A stretch of DNA of 64,000 nt from Methyloprofundus sedimenti (GCF_002072955.1 NZ_LPUF01000003.1:1-64000); one strand, 5' to 3'; shown: positions 26,965 through 37,177, counted from the stretch's first letter. Made by a program: numbers and translations. Notes: generated by a model from the sequence alone, not told the origin.

Positions 26965-27450
26965 TTATTCCTGCCAATCTTCTTCGGCCATGTCATTAAA
27001 TCGCTTAGGATCATCTGAACTTTGTTGCTTTATCGCACGCGCCAGCCAACTTGAAGGCCCTGCACGTAATTCGCTCTGCAGGTCATCGAGTAACTTTTCT
27101 ATTGGGCTATCATCATTGACCTTAACGGGCTGAATACCGAGCGCAACTAACTGTTTAACAGCGGAAGCACCGACTGCCTGACAATACACAGCAGCACAAC
27201 CTTGCAACAAATCAAACTTGACGGCGAGCTTATCTTCATTGCCATCCTGATCTAATGAACCAAATTGCGCCGCTTCAAGAAATTCAAATTTATCGGGATT
27301 CAGCGTATAAATAGCAAAGGATTTAGCTGATCCAAAATGTTGATTAACGTGTTTCATATCCGTGCTTGCAAAAGCAACTTTCAATGAAGTACTCATAGAC
27401 AACTCCTCTTGTTCACTATGCACGACCTGCATACGTCTGGTTAATGACAT
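26965..27450 (-). CDS. nifX: NifX, FeMo-cofactor precursor carrier
   Basis: 161 aa. Core LKVAFASTDMKHVNQHFGSAKSFAIY is the NifX/NifB C-terminal dinitrogenase-cofactor fold; LQGCAAVYCQAVGASAVKQL contains the conserved GxxA patch. The long start (MSLTRRMQVV) resembles other NifX N termini and overlaps the nifN stop by 10 bases. NifX holds NifB-co or a VK-cluster on its way to NifEN. Confidence 0.93.
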   Translation of the reverse strand: MSLTRRMQVVHSEQEELSMSTSLKVAFASTDMKHVNQHFGSAKSFAIYTLNPDKFEFLEAAQFGSLDQDGNEDKLAVKFDLLQGCAAVYCQAVGASAVKQLVALGIQPVKVNDDSPIEKLLDDLQSELRAGPSSWLARAIKQQSSDDPKRFNDMAEEDWQE

Positions 27451-28829
27451 GACTGCGTTTGCTCGTTTAAAGGTTTCTGTGCATACACCGAGTGATACTC
27501 AGGTATTTCCTCGTGTGTAAAATTGATGACCAAATTGGCTAAATCAAACAGTGTCTGACGAGAGCCGCGGTAACCTATCCATGTTTTCTGGTAACCGCCG
27601 ATAATATCGAACTGCGGAAATCCTGCTCGTAGAATCGGAACACCTAACCTTTCAGCGGTTGCTGTCGCATGCGAATTACCGATCACTAATTGCGCTTTGT
27701 GCTCTTTAGCAATCAACTCCAGATCTTCCAAATCACCAATCTTCACCTGAGCTACGGGTAATCCGGCTAAACTTGCGGCGGGACTGGGTGATACTGCCGC
27801 AACCACTTCAGAGCCCATTTCTTTAAGAAAATAAGCAAACGCATTGAGTTGATCCGGATCCGCTGCTAAGGCAACCCGTAATTGACCTAACATAAAATGC
27901 GTATCCAGCATGGCATCCTGTAATTGCATACGCTGGCGCTCTATACGTTCAGGCACCTCACGAACACTGATATTTGCCAATGCATGCACCAAAGCGTCAT
28001 TCGCGGCTAATCCATATAGATGTTCAAATTCGTAACTGGGTACCCCCGTTTTCTGTGCTAAGAGTTCGCCGGCTTTGTGCATTGACGGCCCTATAACCAG
28101 AGTTGCCTTCGCTTCCCCTAAAGTTGCCATTTCTGAAACAGGCGTACCGCCAATGGTTACGGGTGAAAATTCATCTTCAGTTAAAGCACCATCAAGAGAG
28201 TCGGCAATATTGGGTACAAACACAGGTCGTAACTCAAATTGCTCTAACAGATAGGTTAAGGCTTCTATGTCACCAGGCGTCAGCATCGCACTGCACAAAA
28301 CATTGACTTGATGTTTTCGACTACCGGGTGTCGTCCCTGCCTGTTCTGCATCTGGAACCGTCACACGAATAATTTCTGTCACCGTCGCGGCATATCCTGT
28401 TTCTGCACATCCCGTAAAGTCAGGGGTATTCACCGCGACTACGGCAACATCAGCATATTCAGGATATTTTTCACGAAATTCGAGCACATTGCGCTGCACA
28501 TCTGCGCCTTGGGTTTCAGCTAAACCAGTGGTTAACACAGTAATCAAAGCAGGCTTGCTTTTCTCGGCAATATTCTTTAGACCTTCAACTACATTTTCAT
28601 CAGCGCCCATGACTGAACTGCCCTGATCCATCGCGGTTGTTTGCAAAGGAATAGGTTCACGAAAATGACGCACAAAGAAGACTTTTGCAAACGCTGTACA
28701 CCCTTGTGAGCCATGCAACATAGGTATTGCATGATTAAAACCCAGGGTTGCCAGCGAACCACCAATAGGCTGACTCGCTTTTAGCGGATTAACCGATAGC
28801 GCTTTTTTACGTTTAATGATTTCAACCAT
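27441..28829 (-). CDS. nifN: NifN, FeMo-cofactor assembly scaffold beta subunit
   Basis: 462 aa from ATG 28829, placed by the AGGTGG ribosome site overlapping the nifE end. MLHGSQGCTAFAKVF and the NPLKASQPIGG region are NifK-like. With NifE it forms the tetramer on which the NifB cofactor is matured with Mo and homocitrate. A 66-base longer start (28895) would overlap nifE needlessly. Second gene of the operon. Confidence 0.95.
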   Translation of the reverse strand: MVEIIKRKKALSVNPLKASQPIGGSLATLGFNHAIPMLHGSQGCTAFAKVFFVRHFREPIPLQTTAMDQGSSVMGADENVVEGLKNIAEKSKPALITVLTTGLAETQGADVQRNVLEFREKYPEYADVAVVAVNTPDFTGCAETGYAATVTEIIRVTVPDAEQAGTTPGSRKHQVNVLCSAMLTPGDIEALTYLLEQFELRPVFVPNIADSLDGALTEDEFSPVTIGGTPVSEMATLGEAKATLVIGPSMHKAGELLAQKTGVPSYEFEHLYGLAANDALVHALANISVREVPERIERQRMQLQDAMLDTHFMLGQLRVALAADPDQLNAFAYFLKEMGSEVVAAVSPSPAASLAGLPVAQVKIGDLEDLELIAKEHKAQLVIGNSHATATAERLGVPILRAGFPQFDIIGGYQKTWIGYRGSRQTLFDLANLVINFTHEEIPEYHSVYAQKPLNEQTQSCH

Positions 28830-28830
28830 C

Positions 28831-30222
28831 TTAAGCCACCTTTTCTGATTTCCACGGTGCACGCGCGCGCACTGCTGGCCAAACCGGACTTTCAATTGTT
28901 AATGATAATTGCCTGACTAACTCCAGCATCCCTGCATAACCCGCGTAGCCAAATTCGCGTTCTTGATTAATATCTAAAAAAGGAACTTTGGCTTTGAGTG
29001 CGGTATACATGTTTCGACCGCCGGCAATAAGTATGTCAGCTTTATAGTCCTTAACCACTTTCAACAATGCTTTGGGGCTACCATCATCGATCATCATCGT
29101 TTCTTCGCCCATTAATTCACGGATTCTCGCTTTGTCTTCTTCGGTAGATTTTTTAGTTCCCGTTGCGACCACAACCATTCCTAAATCCTGTAAGGCTGAA
29201 ATGACTGACCAGCTTTTTACGCCACCGGTAAATAATAAAACCCGTTTACCGTTTAATCGCTCTTTCCATGGAATCAGTAGCTCTCTAATTCTTGCTTCTT
29301 CACGCGCTATCAAAGCTTCCGTTCTTGCCGTTAAATCAGCATCATTAATAGCCCTGGCGAAATCACGTAAAGATTGACTGGTATCGGTAATACCATAGAA
29401 ACTGCCTTCAAACCAGGGCGTTCCATAGCTACTTTGTAATTTACGGGCAACGTTAACCATGGCTTTAGAACAGACCATCATATTGACTTCGGCCTTATGC
29501 ATGGTTTGTACTTCGCGGAAACGGGCATCGCCAGATAAAGTACATAGCACGCGTAAACCGAGTTCATCAAGCAAGGGTAAAACATGCCAGAATTCGCCGG
29601 CTATGTTGTATTCCCCGACTAGATTGACATCATGCACTGTGATGCCGTCCCGCTCTGAACCAACGGGCAAACTATCAGGTTCACGCGTACCTATCACATG
29701 TTTGACCATCGCATCGCCTGCGATACGGTTACCTAAATTTTTGGTTCCATAGAACCCCGCACAATCTATCGGGACAACCGGCACTCCCCAGAGTTCTTCA
29801 GCCGATTTACACACGGCGTTGAGATCGTCACCAACCAGGGCAGGTACACAGGTATTATAAATAAACACAGCAGGTGGCTGATAACTGTCTATCGCCTGCT
29901 TAATAGAGTGCAGCAAGCGCTTTTCACTGCGCCCCATAATAATATCCTGCTCGGTCAAATCAGTGGTCATACCTATCCGGTACAACTGCGCACCCGATGA
30001 TCGTGTGCCCCGGTTATCCCATGAACTCCCGGCGCAGGCGATAGGACCATGCACTATATGTGCGACATCAGCAATAGGTAATAATGCTATCTGAGCACCA
30101 TCAAAAGCACAACCACCGGCTGCCGATCCGGGCTTGGGTTTAGCACAACCGGATTTCTCCTTTTTGTTATGCTCACAAGCAGGCTCGTCTAATAACTCTG
30201 CAATATCTTTTGTCGATTTCAT
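28831..30222 (-). CDS. nifE: NifE, FeMo-cofactor assembly scaffold alpha subunit
   Basis: 463 aa from ATG 30222 ([10 protein letters not shown]), six bases after AGAGGTG; upstream in-frame starts are less well placed. [34 protein letters not shown] and [13 protein letters not shown] are NifE-typical, with cluster cysteines at GCAF, ACAG and TCVP. Head gene of the operon running to 21834. A -24/-12 promoter (30254-30269) and a NifA site (30314-30329) lie just upstream. Confidence 0.95.
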   Translation of the reverse strand: MKSTKDIAELLDEPACEHNKKEKSGCAKPKPGSAAGGCAFDGAQIALLPIADVAHIVHGPIACAGSSWDNRGTRSSGAQLYRIGMTTDLTEQDIIMGRSEKRLLHSIKQAIDSYQPPAVFIYNTCVPALVGDDLNAVCKSAEELWGVPVVPIDCAGFYGTKNLGNRIAGDAMVKHVIGTREPDSLPVGSERDGITVHDVNLVGEYNIAGEFWHVLPLLDELGLRVLCTLSGDARFREVQTMHKAEVNMMVCSKAMVNVARKLQSSYGTPWFEGSFYGITDTSQSLRDFARAINDADLTARTEALIAREEARIRELLIPWKERLNGKRVLLFTGGVKSWSVISALQDLGMVVVATGTKKSTEEDKARIRELMGEETMMIDDGSPKALLKVVKDYKADILIAGGRNMYTALKAKVPFLDINQEREFGYAGYAGMLELVRQLSLTIESPVWPAVRARAPWKSEKVA

Positions 30223-30253
30223 GCACATCACCTCTATTTTTATTAAGAGATAA

Positions 30254-30269
30254 AGCAACCAATGTGCCA
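30254..30269 (-). promoter_or_regulatory. Sigma-54 promoter of nifENX operon
   Basis: Minus strand TGGCACATTGGTTGCT fits TGGCAC-N5-TTGCW exactly, 32 bases before the nifE ATG. Confidence 0.8.
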
Positions 30270-30313
30270 TCTTAATAAGAGACTGAATTTGCTTGTTTTA
30301 TAGCAAAATATTT

Positions 30314-30329
30314 TGTAGCAAACACGACA
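30314..30329. promoter_or_regulatory. NifA upstream activator site before nifE
   Basis: TGTAGCAAACACGACA is TGT-N10-ACA, 45 bases upstream of the -24 element. The identical 16-mer occurs at 57402 upstream of rnfA. Confidence 0.7.
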
Positions 30330-30410
30330 AAATGAGTGAATTAGCGGAGCAGTAATGCGACAATGTTTTTACAAAATTATTTATTTAACGACATTAAAAG
30401 AGTCTGCCTT

Positions 30411-30833
30411 ATGAAATTAATAGCATCTACAGGAATCGCCTTACTTTTAGTTGCCTGTCAGCCCACAAAACAGGCCAGGCTAGTCTATCCAGAGGGTATC
30501 TACCCGCAGCCGGAATGGTCAGCAGTTGAGCTTGAACAGAATATCACTATTCATCATTTATCCCGAAATGGAGACTCAAGCACTCATATCATTCGTTTGA
30601 AAAATAAAGAATCCCCGCACTACCATGACTTTCATGATCTTAATGTCTCAGTCTTATCAGGCACCAGCATTATTCATTTTAAAGATTACAAAGTAGAGCT
30701 GGAAGCAGGTGATGTGATTTATATCCCTAAAGGAACCTATCATTGGGTTGAAAATACGTCGCCTAACGCCAATGTTGTTTTTGCCGTTTTTTCACCCGCG
30801 TTTGACGGCAAAGATAAACGTGAAGCAGATTAA
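30411..30833 (+). CDS. Cupin-domain lipoprotein
   Basis: 140 aa from ATG 30411. The signal peptide ends in a lipobox (LLLVAC, Cys 16), so it is a lipoprotein. The cupin barrel shows ESPHYHDFHDLNVSVLSG (motif 1, metal-binding His) and AGDVIYIPKGTYHWVEN (motif 2). Ligand unknown. Divergent from nifE across 188 bases that include the NifA site. Upstream longer starts would bury the signal peptide. Confidence 0.8.
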   Translation: MKLIASTGIALLLVACQPTKQARLVYPEGIYPQPEWSAVELEQNITIHHLSRNGDSSTHIIRLKNKESPHYHDFHDLNVSVLSGTSIIHFKDYKVELEAGDVIYIPKGTYHWVENTSPNANVVFAVFSPAFDGKDKREAD

Positions 30834-30841
30834 CCCGCAAA

Positions 30842-31252
30842 CTAACCATCTAAAGTATATTCACCCGACTCCATCATGCCTTCCATAATGCCGCACAGAC
30901 GTTGTGCGCTAATTAAACAACCTGCCTCAAATTTACGCGGCATAACCTCCAGTAATACATCCTGTGCGACCAATTGGTGTAAAGAGGTTTCAAGAAAAAA
31001 CTCCAATGATTCTGCAACGGGTACAAAACCCTCCCAGTCTCCCACGGCGGCTTCGTTTGCATAACGTTTATATGGCCATATCGGCTGTGTTACTTGACCA
31101 TTAATCTCACGCGTTACCCAACTAAATGCATTCTCCTTTAGCCCCCAAATTTCCTCTGTTTCAAAAAATCGGTATAAGAAATATTCTAAAAGTTCAGCAT
31201 CTGTCATATTAGGTACAGCGGCATATTCATCTTCATAAGGTTCGTAGCGCAT
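30842..31252 (-). CDS. DUF2750 domain protein
   Basis: 136 aa from ATG 31252 (MRYEPYEDEYAAV) with AGGA upstream; a start at 31306 adds 18 residues. YFLYRFFETEEIWGLKENAF followed by QPIWPYKRYANEA matches the DUF2750 pattern. The C-terminal part is extra. No known function. Convergent with the cupin gene (9-base gap). Confidence 0.65.
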   Translation of the reverse strand: MRYEPYEDEYAAVPNMTDAELLEYFLYRFFETEEIWGLKENAFSWVTREINGQVTQPIWPYKRYANEAAVGDWEGFVPVAESLEFFLETSLHQLVAQDVLLEVMPRKFEAGCLISAQRLCGIMEGMMESGEYTLDG

Positions 31253-31586
31253 AGAATAGGTCCTGTCTTGATTGGAAAAACTAAACTCAAGCAAAAAATA
31301 CGCCATTGCTGCGAGGAAGTATAGGTACCAGCAACTGTGCTGATATTGAAGTGCTTAAGATCTCTTTATGCAGATGCTAACGGGAAACCAGCGGTGTTAT
31401 AAAATCGATTTTACAATAACTATGTCTCTGATAAAGCGTTTTCAGGCACCGACCGACCTCGCACATTCTAAGCCGCAAAAGCGTTCTATCGCTCGTCTGA
31501 AAATACACAACAACGGCGCAAATTATCTTACGCAGCCTTATGGCAATCAGGTATTTTGCCGCTTATAGGAACAACGTCTTTTAGTC
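31253..31586. other. Intergenic stretch without identifiable gene
   Basis: Between the DUF2750 and desaturase-like genes. Short frames here have no ribosome site or recognisable product. Bases 31307-31586 hold no repeat I can match elsewhere in the window. Confidence 0.5.
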
Positions 31587-32723
31587 CTATGAGGTAATAC
31601 CCTGATGTCCTTGATTTTGATCTTTCTGCTGCAGAGTTATATGATTGTTGAATGCTACCAACGCATGACCAATCTGCTTAAAAAAGTCAAAATGAGGCTC
31701 ACGAATCTTCTGCATTTCAGTGTATTCCCTTACATGATGAATCTTCTGCATTTCAATGGACTCTCTTATCTGTTGCTCTGCTTTGTACCAGTCTAATTGA
31801 TCAAAACCAGAAGCAAAACCACGATGCTCAGCAAAATAGTAGGCCGCTTCAGCTACCATCCAGTTGATATTTTCTGGTTTTGGCATTTTACCTGAGTCAG
31901 ATGCCAGGCTGGATATATCAGGTAAAAGCCCAAATTTTAATAATTCAAAAAAGCTTAGAGTTTTAACATTGATTAAGCCAATTTCATCTGGCCGTGTCTC
32001 TTTCAACGTTCTAAATAGTCGATCCCATATAGAAAAAACGGCCCCATAGTTACTATCATGTTCTTTGCGCAGAGAAGAATGATGAACTCGGTGTAAGGAT
32101 GGGACAATAAATAGCCATTTGAACCATTTTTCGCCTCGAATTGGCAAGTTTAAATGATGGAATATAACAAACAGTGTGGATACACCTTCACAAATTGCAA
32201 CCAAAGAGGCTTCAATACCTGTGATGAAAATAAACAGTGCTTTAACCAAAATGCTTAGGATCACTTCTATAAAATGTACACGAAAAGCGGTCGTGGAATT
32301 CATTGATTTATCACAATGATGAACTTTATGAAACCACCACAGACAATCAAATTTATGGTTTGCTTTGTGCCATAGGTAAAGTGTTAGATCAAACAGGATA
32401 AATGCAAACAAAAGCTTATCCTGTTGATTGTAAGCACTCAACAATCCATTATGCTGATAACTTTCTGCCAATACTAATAAGGATGAAATAGATAGTATCG
32501 ATAAAATGAGACTATTGAACACAAAAGTAGCCATGTTTGTTATGTAGGATTGGATCATTCTGGTTCTGGATTCAAGACAAACGACCAGGATCATTTCTAC
32601 AAACATTAAAGTGACAAGAATCAGAAAGATAATTATGGGTATATCAATACCGCCAAGAAAATTTAACCATTCTTGATACAGAATTATCATCGATGTAAGC
32701 CCGGATATGAAATCATTTAACAT
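31587..32723 (-). CDS. Sterol desaturase/fatty acid hydroxylase family membrane protein with DUF2934-like tail
   Basis: 378 aa with about five membrane helices. The di-iron histidine boxes of the family are present: HKANH, HKVHHCD, FHHLN and HRVHHSS. These oxidases hydroxylate or desaturate lipids with O2. Residues about 285-310 (AEAAYYFAEHRGF) look like a DUF2934 motif, followed by imperfect repeats (ESIEMQKIHHV, EYTEMQKIREP). A fusion of that kind is unusual. Very strong ribosome site TAGGAGGAG. Substrate unknown. Confidence 0.8.
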   Translation of the reverse strand: MLNDFISGLTSMIILYQEWLNFLGGIDIPIIIFLILVTLMFVEMILVVCLESRTRMIQSYITNMATFVFNSLILSILSISSLLVLAESYQHNGLLSAYNQQDKLLFAFILFDLTLYLWHKANHKFDCLWWFHKVHHCDKSMNSTTAFRVHFIEVILSILVKALFIFITGIEASLVAICEGVSTLFVIFHHLNLPIRGEKWFKWLFIVPSLHRVHHSSLRKEHDSNYGAVFSIWDRLFRTLKETRPDEIGLINVKTLSFFELLKFGLLPDISSLASDSGKMPKPENINWMVAEAAYYFAEHRGFASGFDQLDWYKAEQQIRESIEMQKIHHVREYTEMQKIREPHFDFFKQIGHALVAFNNHITLQQKDQNQGHQGITS

Positions 32724-33206
32724 ATCGATCTCCTCCTAAAGAAGGTAACAAATTACTGAACTAACCGAATTGCAAGCAAGTAAAAACGACGCACCTTTAA
32801 TCCTTAATATAGATTAAAGGTAAAGTCAACCCTAACTTTGCTGAGTCTGATTATACCTCTGTAAAAGCATTTTTTTATGAATTGTTACACTAGATTAAGG
32901 AGATAGACTGTTTCATAAAAACAGATAAATGAAAGATGGATCCTGGTATTTTCCCAAAAATACATATAAGTAATACTGCAAGTCAGGTAATAACGAAAAA
33001 AGGATAAATAGCCTGTTTTTTTAATCAAGTACACAGCAATTTACCTGAGTGGTGCTTTGATAATGTAGATACGACAGGATTCACTATAAACCTGTACTGT
33101 GTAAAAATAAAAAACGACCTTCAGGTGGTATAATTAACGATATTTTGACCTCGCCAGTGAAAGAAAATAACTTTTACTGCAAACCCACCACCGTTATCAT
33201 CTGTTT

Positions 33207-33222
33207 TGGCATAAGCCTTGCT
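33207..33222 (+). promoter_or_regulatory. Sigma-54 promoter of the class V aminotransferase gene
   Basis: TGGCATAAGCCTTGCT has GG-N10-GC and TTGC. It is 43 bases before ATG 33265. No exact TGT-N10-ACA was found in 32724-33206, so the activator may not be NifA; that stretch holds no gene. Confidence 0.6.
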
Positions 33223-33264
33223 TTTGTTAACTTAAATATAACTCATTGAGATTTGAAAAAAATA

Positions 33265-34395
33265 ATGCCTAGTTTATTACCTGATGTTGATACTGATGGA
33301 CTACTTGAATATTCAGTGGTATTTACTGACCGTTCACTAAATCATATGTCCCAAAAATTTCAAGGTGTCATGAAGGATATTTCTTCAACACTAAAACAAG
33401 TTTACAATGCTGATGCTGTTGCTCTGGTGCCAGGCGGTGGTACGTATGGCATGGAAGCCGTAGCGCGTCAATTAGCGACCGATAAAAAATGCCTGATTAT
33501 TCGTAATGGCTGGTTTAGCTACCGTTGGTCTCAAATTTTGGATATGGGACAAATTGCTTCTGAATCTATTGTACTAAAAGCACGTCCTGTGAATAAAGAC
33601 CATCAGGCTCCCTTTATTCCTCCCCCGATTGAAGAAGTTGTAGAGACTATTCAACGGGAAGAACCTGATATTGTGTTTGCACCTCACGTGGAAACTTCAT
33701 CAGGCATGCTACTTCCTGACGATTATTTAAAGTCGGTTGCCGATGCTGTCCATGCTGTCGGAGGCCTGTTCGTTTTAGACTGCATTGCTTCCGGTACGCT
33801 TTGGGTTGATATGAAGTCCACGGGGGTCGATGTTTTAATCAGCGCTCCGCAAAAAGGCTGGAGTGCCTCACCCTGTTGTGGTCTGGTGATGATGAATACT
33901 GACGCATTAGGAAAAGTAGAATCGAGTACAAGTAGCAGTTTTGCCTGTGATTTGAAAAAATGGCTACAAATTATGCAAGCCTATGAAAACGACGGTCATG
34001 CCTATCATGCTACTATGCCGACCGATGCTTTAGAAAAATTTCATAAAACCATGCAAGAAACTAAAGCCTATGGCTTTGAAAAAGTGCGTACCGAACAATT
34101 AGTATTGGGCGAAAGTGTACGTAGCCTGTTAAAGAGTAAAGGCTTTAAAAGTGTTGCAGAAAAAGGTTTTGAAGCACCCGGCGTTGTCGTTTATTACACT
34201 AAAGATGTAACCCTGCATAACGGCAAGGCATTTTTACAACAGGGCTTGCAAATCGCGGCGGGAGTCCCTTTACAATGTGATGAGCCAGAAGATTTTCAGA
34301 CTTTTCGCATAGGCTTATTTGGCCTGGATAAATTGCATAATACAGAGCGTACTGTTAATAATCTAGAAAAAGCATTGCAGGCAATAACTAGTTAA
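33265..34395 (+). CDS. Class V PLP aminotransferase (alanine/serine-glyoxylate type)
   Basis: 376 aa from ATG 33265; a TTG at 33253 is possible. Fold-I class V motifs: ALVPGGGTYGMEAVARQ (PLP phosphate region), VFAPHVETSSGMLLPDDYL, FVLDCIASGTLWVDM (Asp to pyridine N) and ISAPQKGWSASPCCGLV with the Schiff-base lysine in QKGW. Resembles alanine-glyoxylate aminotransferases rather than the NifS cysteine desulfurase, which would need a catalytic Cys loop not seen here. Its sigma-54 promoter links it to nitrogen metabolism. Confidence 0.8.
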   Translation: MPSLLPDVDTDGLLEYSVVFTDRSLNHMSQKFQGVMKDISSTLKQVYNADAVALVPGGGTYGMEAVARQLATDKKCLIIRNGWFSYRWSQILDMGQIASESIVLKARPVNKDHQAPFIPPPIEEVVETIQREEPDIVFAPHVETSSGMLLPDDYLKSVADAVHAVGGLFVLDCIASGTLWVDMKSTGVDVLISAPQKGWSASPCCGLVMMNTDALGKVESSTSSSFACDLKKWLQIMQAYENDGHAYHATMPTDALEKFHKTMQETKAYGFEKVRTEQLVLGESVRSLLKSKGFKSVAEKGFEAPGVVVYYTKDVTLHNGKAFLQQGLQIAAGVPLQCDEPEDFQTFRIGLFGLDKLHNTERTVNNLEKALQAITS

Positions 34396-34500
34396 CTAAG
34401 GAATGAGTATTTATTAACTTCGACTTTTGATAAGGAGTGCAATAGCTTTAGAGACTGTGAAAGTATTATGCGTAGATACTCTATTAAAACGCAAGCGTGA

Positions 34501-34528
34501 ATGCATAAAAATTTATATTTTTATGCAT
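34501..34528. terminator. Perfect AT-rich hairpin between aminotransferase and IS110
   Basis: ATGCATAAAAAT and ATTTTTATGCAT pair perfectly around a four-base loop. It overlaps the stop codon of the IS110 transposase and could serve convergent termination. Confidence 0.5.
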
Positions 34529-35352
34529 TTATAGTGATAGGTAACGTATAAAAACGAGCCCCATCGAATTTTTTGTTAGTACGTAACATGCCATGGATGG
34601 CGTGTAATAATTTACGCATCACAGCACAGACCGCTTGTACTTTCTTTAAGCCATTATCCTCAATCAAGTGATGATAATAGCCTTGAATATTCGGCTCGAA
34701 TCGGCTGGCAACCAAAGCTGGCATATACAAGGCCTGACGAATATATTTATTACCCACTTTGCTAATGCGTGGCTTTTTAGATACGCTACTACCTGAATCA
34801 AATATCCTTGGATCCAACCCTGCATGAGCAACCCACTGCCGCGCAGTCATATCCTTAGGCAAGATCATCAGTTCACTCAGTATTTGTACCGCTGAGGCTT
34901 GTGCAATCCCTTTGATGCCGGTGATTAATGAATGAGCCTGCTTCAGATCTTCATTTTGATGAATGATATTAAGTGCACTGTCGCGCAAGGTTTTAATTTG
35001 TGCGTCTAAAATATCAATCAACTGCTCTGTCTGTTCAATCACTAGCACGGGTGTTTCCACTGTTGATTCCAAAGCATGAAGCTGGTTTTTAGTTTGTGTT
35101 TTTTGCTTACTTAAGGCGGCAATACGACGCGCAGTCGCTCTTAAGCTAATACATTCATCGGCTGGACGCTCCCAGGCTTCAAAAGGCATTCTTTCAGCAT
35201 AAATCGCTAAATTCTCTGCATCAATCGCATCGGTTTTGCTGCGCGTCATTAAGGCTTTAGCAAAGTTGTGTGCAGCTTTGGGGTTAATCACCATCACTTC
35301 AATACCGTCTGCTCGACTAAGAGCGACAGCTAAATCAAAATGATAGATGCCT

Positions 35353-35360
35353 GTTGCCTC
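35353..35360. repeat. Target site duplication of the IS66 element (left)
   Basis: GTTGCCTC here is repeated at 37008-37015; 8 bp is the standard IS66 duplication. Confidence 0.9.
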
Positions 35361-37007
35361 GAAACTTCTCATTATCCACGGGAAAATATTAAAAAGTTGC
35401 TTTACAATATATTCTATGAACTCGCCTAAACCTGAATTACCAGAGATAAACAAAGAAGATCGCACACCGCTAGTCGATGTGTTATTGGAAATGCTTGCCT
35501 GGCAACAAAAGCAGATTGATGAGTTAGCACAAGAGATACTCAAGCTTAAAGGCGAAACCACAAAGCCTAAAATCAAACCGAGTACAATGGATAAGGAGGG
35601 TGCCCCAGGAAGTGATGACTCCTCATCAAAAAGGAAAAAAGGCCCAAGGCGCAGTAAAAAAGGCAACCTCAAAATAGATGAAACCCAAATTATTCAGCCG
35701 GATGAAATCCCAGAGGGTTCACGCTTTAAAGGGTATCAGGATCGTGTTATTCAGGATATTACCTTTCAAACTCATAACATTCGTTATCGTTTAGCAGAAT
35801 ATATAACGCCAGAGGGTCTTACGATTTTAGGTCAGCTTCCCGAAGACATTCAGGGAGGTAGCTTTGGTAAAAGCCTTATTGCCTTTATTCTCTATCAATA
35901 CCATCACCAACATGTCACACAGCCATTACTACTGGAACAAATTCGTGATTTAGGCGTCGATATTTCGAGCGGTAAGCTCAGTTATATACTAACAGAAGAT
36001 CTGGACGACTTTCATGCCGAAAAAGATGAATTACTGAAGACGGGATTATCCGTTTCTAAATATATTCATACAGATGATACTGGCGCACGGCATAAAGGGC
36101 AAAATGGCTATTGCACACATATTGGCAATGATTTTTTTGCCTGGTTCAGTAGTACAGAAAGTAAAAGCAGAATCAATTTTTTAAACTGTCTATCACAAGG
36201 CAAAACAACGCTTTATACATTGAACACAGGTGCCATTGAATACATGGCACAAAATAAGCTGTCTGTTGTAATCTTGGCGACACTGGAAAATATCAGTGTC
36301 TGCATTAACACGGCACCTGACTGGTGCGAATGGCTGGATCAGCAAGGCATCGTTAAACCTCGGCACAGAAAAATAGTCACGGAAGGTGCTTTGATGGGAG
36401 GGCTGCTAGACCAAGGCATTTCCTCTGACTTTTCAATTATCAGTGATGATGCAGGGCAGTTTAACGTCTTTGATCATGCCTTGTGCTGGATCCATGCCGA
36501 ACGAGTAATTAATCGCCTGATTCCTTTAAATGACAGCCATACCAAGGCAGTCGATGACGCACGCGACTAGCTTTGGTCGATTTACCATGACCTGAAAGCT
36601 TATAAACTTAATCCTGTTACCGAACAGGCGAGCAGTATCAGGCAGCGCTTTCAAATCCTATGCAGCACCAAAACCTGTTACGAAACGCTTAACCAGGCTC
36701 TCGGGCGCATGGGGAAAAATCAACATGAACTCCTCCGTGTACTCGACAAACCCTACCTCCCACTTCATAACAATTTAAGCGAACGGGATATAAGGGATTA
36801 CGTCAAGAAACGAAAAATCAGCGGGAGTACACGAAGTGATGCAGGGCGGAAAGCCCGTGATACTTTTGCCAGTCTCAAGAAGACCTGCCGAAAGCACGGC
36901 ATGTCATTTTGGGGTTATTTAAAAAGTCGCTTACTGAAGTTAGAAGGGATTCCTCCGTTATCGGAAGTCATTCGTGCGGCCGCTGCCAGTGGATAATGAG
37001 AAGTTAC
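35361..37007 (+). mobile_element. IS66-family insertion sequence, complete ends
   Basis: 1647 bp. Inverted ends GAAACTTCTCATTATCC (left) and its inverse from GTAACTTCTCATTATCC (right, 36991-37007); GTAA at the tip is typical of IS66. An exact 8-bp target duplication flanks it inside the IS110 transposase gene. Carries only the tnpC-type transposase; no tnpA/tnpB, as in the ISBst12-like subgroup. Confidence 0.9.
35416..36996 (+). pseudogene. tnpC: IS66-family transposase (TnpC) with in-frame amber stop
   Basis: ATG 35416 (MNSPKPELPEI). An N-terminal leucine-zipper-like stretch (MLAWQQKQIDELAQEILKLK) is followed by the DDE domain with YIHTDDTGARHKGQNGYC, the second Asp in FSIISDDAGQFNVFDHALC, and LPLHNNLSERDIRDYVKKRK with the catalytic Glu. 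The frame is broken by a single TAG at 36568-36570 (probably from CAG) and otherwise open to 36996. With ISBst12-type organisation this is the only gene, so the copy is likely dead unless the stop is suppressed. Confidence 0.9.
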
Positions 37008-37015
37008 GTTGCCTC
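37008..37015. repeat. Target site duplication of the IS66 element (right)
   Basis: GTTGCCTC, identical to 35353-35360. Confidence 0.9.
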
Positions 37016-37177
37016 GATGCAAACCTTTGTTTCTCCTTTAAGTTTTGTTAAAGACTGAATAATTGATTGATGACCTAAAGGGGTATTATCAAAGGATTTC
37101 GCTTTACGTGCCTTACCATTAACCATGACGACAACAACTAATTCCTTGCAACTCACATCAATTCCGACAGTATTCAT

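Larger units (their letters stand above)
34521..37177 (-). pseudogene. IS110-family transposase interrupted by an IS66-family element
   Basis: The N terminus starts at ATG 37177 (MNTVGIDVSCKELVVVMVNG, RuvC-like first Asp) and stops at IEAT where the IS66 element enters. The rest resumes at FEATGIYHFDLAVAL (35352) and runs to TAA 34521, with the conserved SKTDAIDAENLA motif, ITGIKGIAQASAVQ and the C-terminal KPRISKVGNKYIRQALYMPA. The joined protein would be about 330 aa, normal for IS110. Residues read from the opposite strand of the IS66 element do not belong to it. Confidence 0.9.

Noticed and set aside
33265-34395. NifS cysteine desulfurase for the class V aminotransferase
   Set aside because: Sequence blocks match glyoxylate aminotransferases and the catalytic-Cys loop of NifS is not seen.
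35361-35672. N-terminal 100 residues of the open frame covering the IS110 transposase
   Set aside because: They are read antisense through the IS66 element; the true IS110 N terminus is at 37177-37016.
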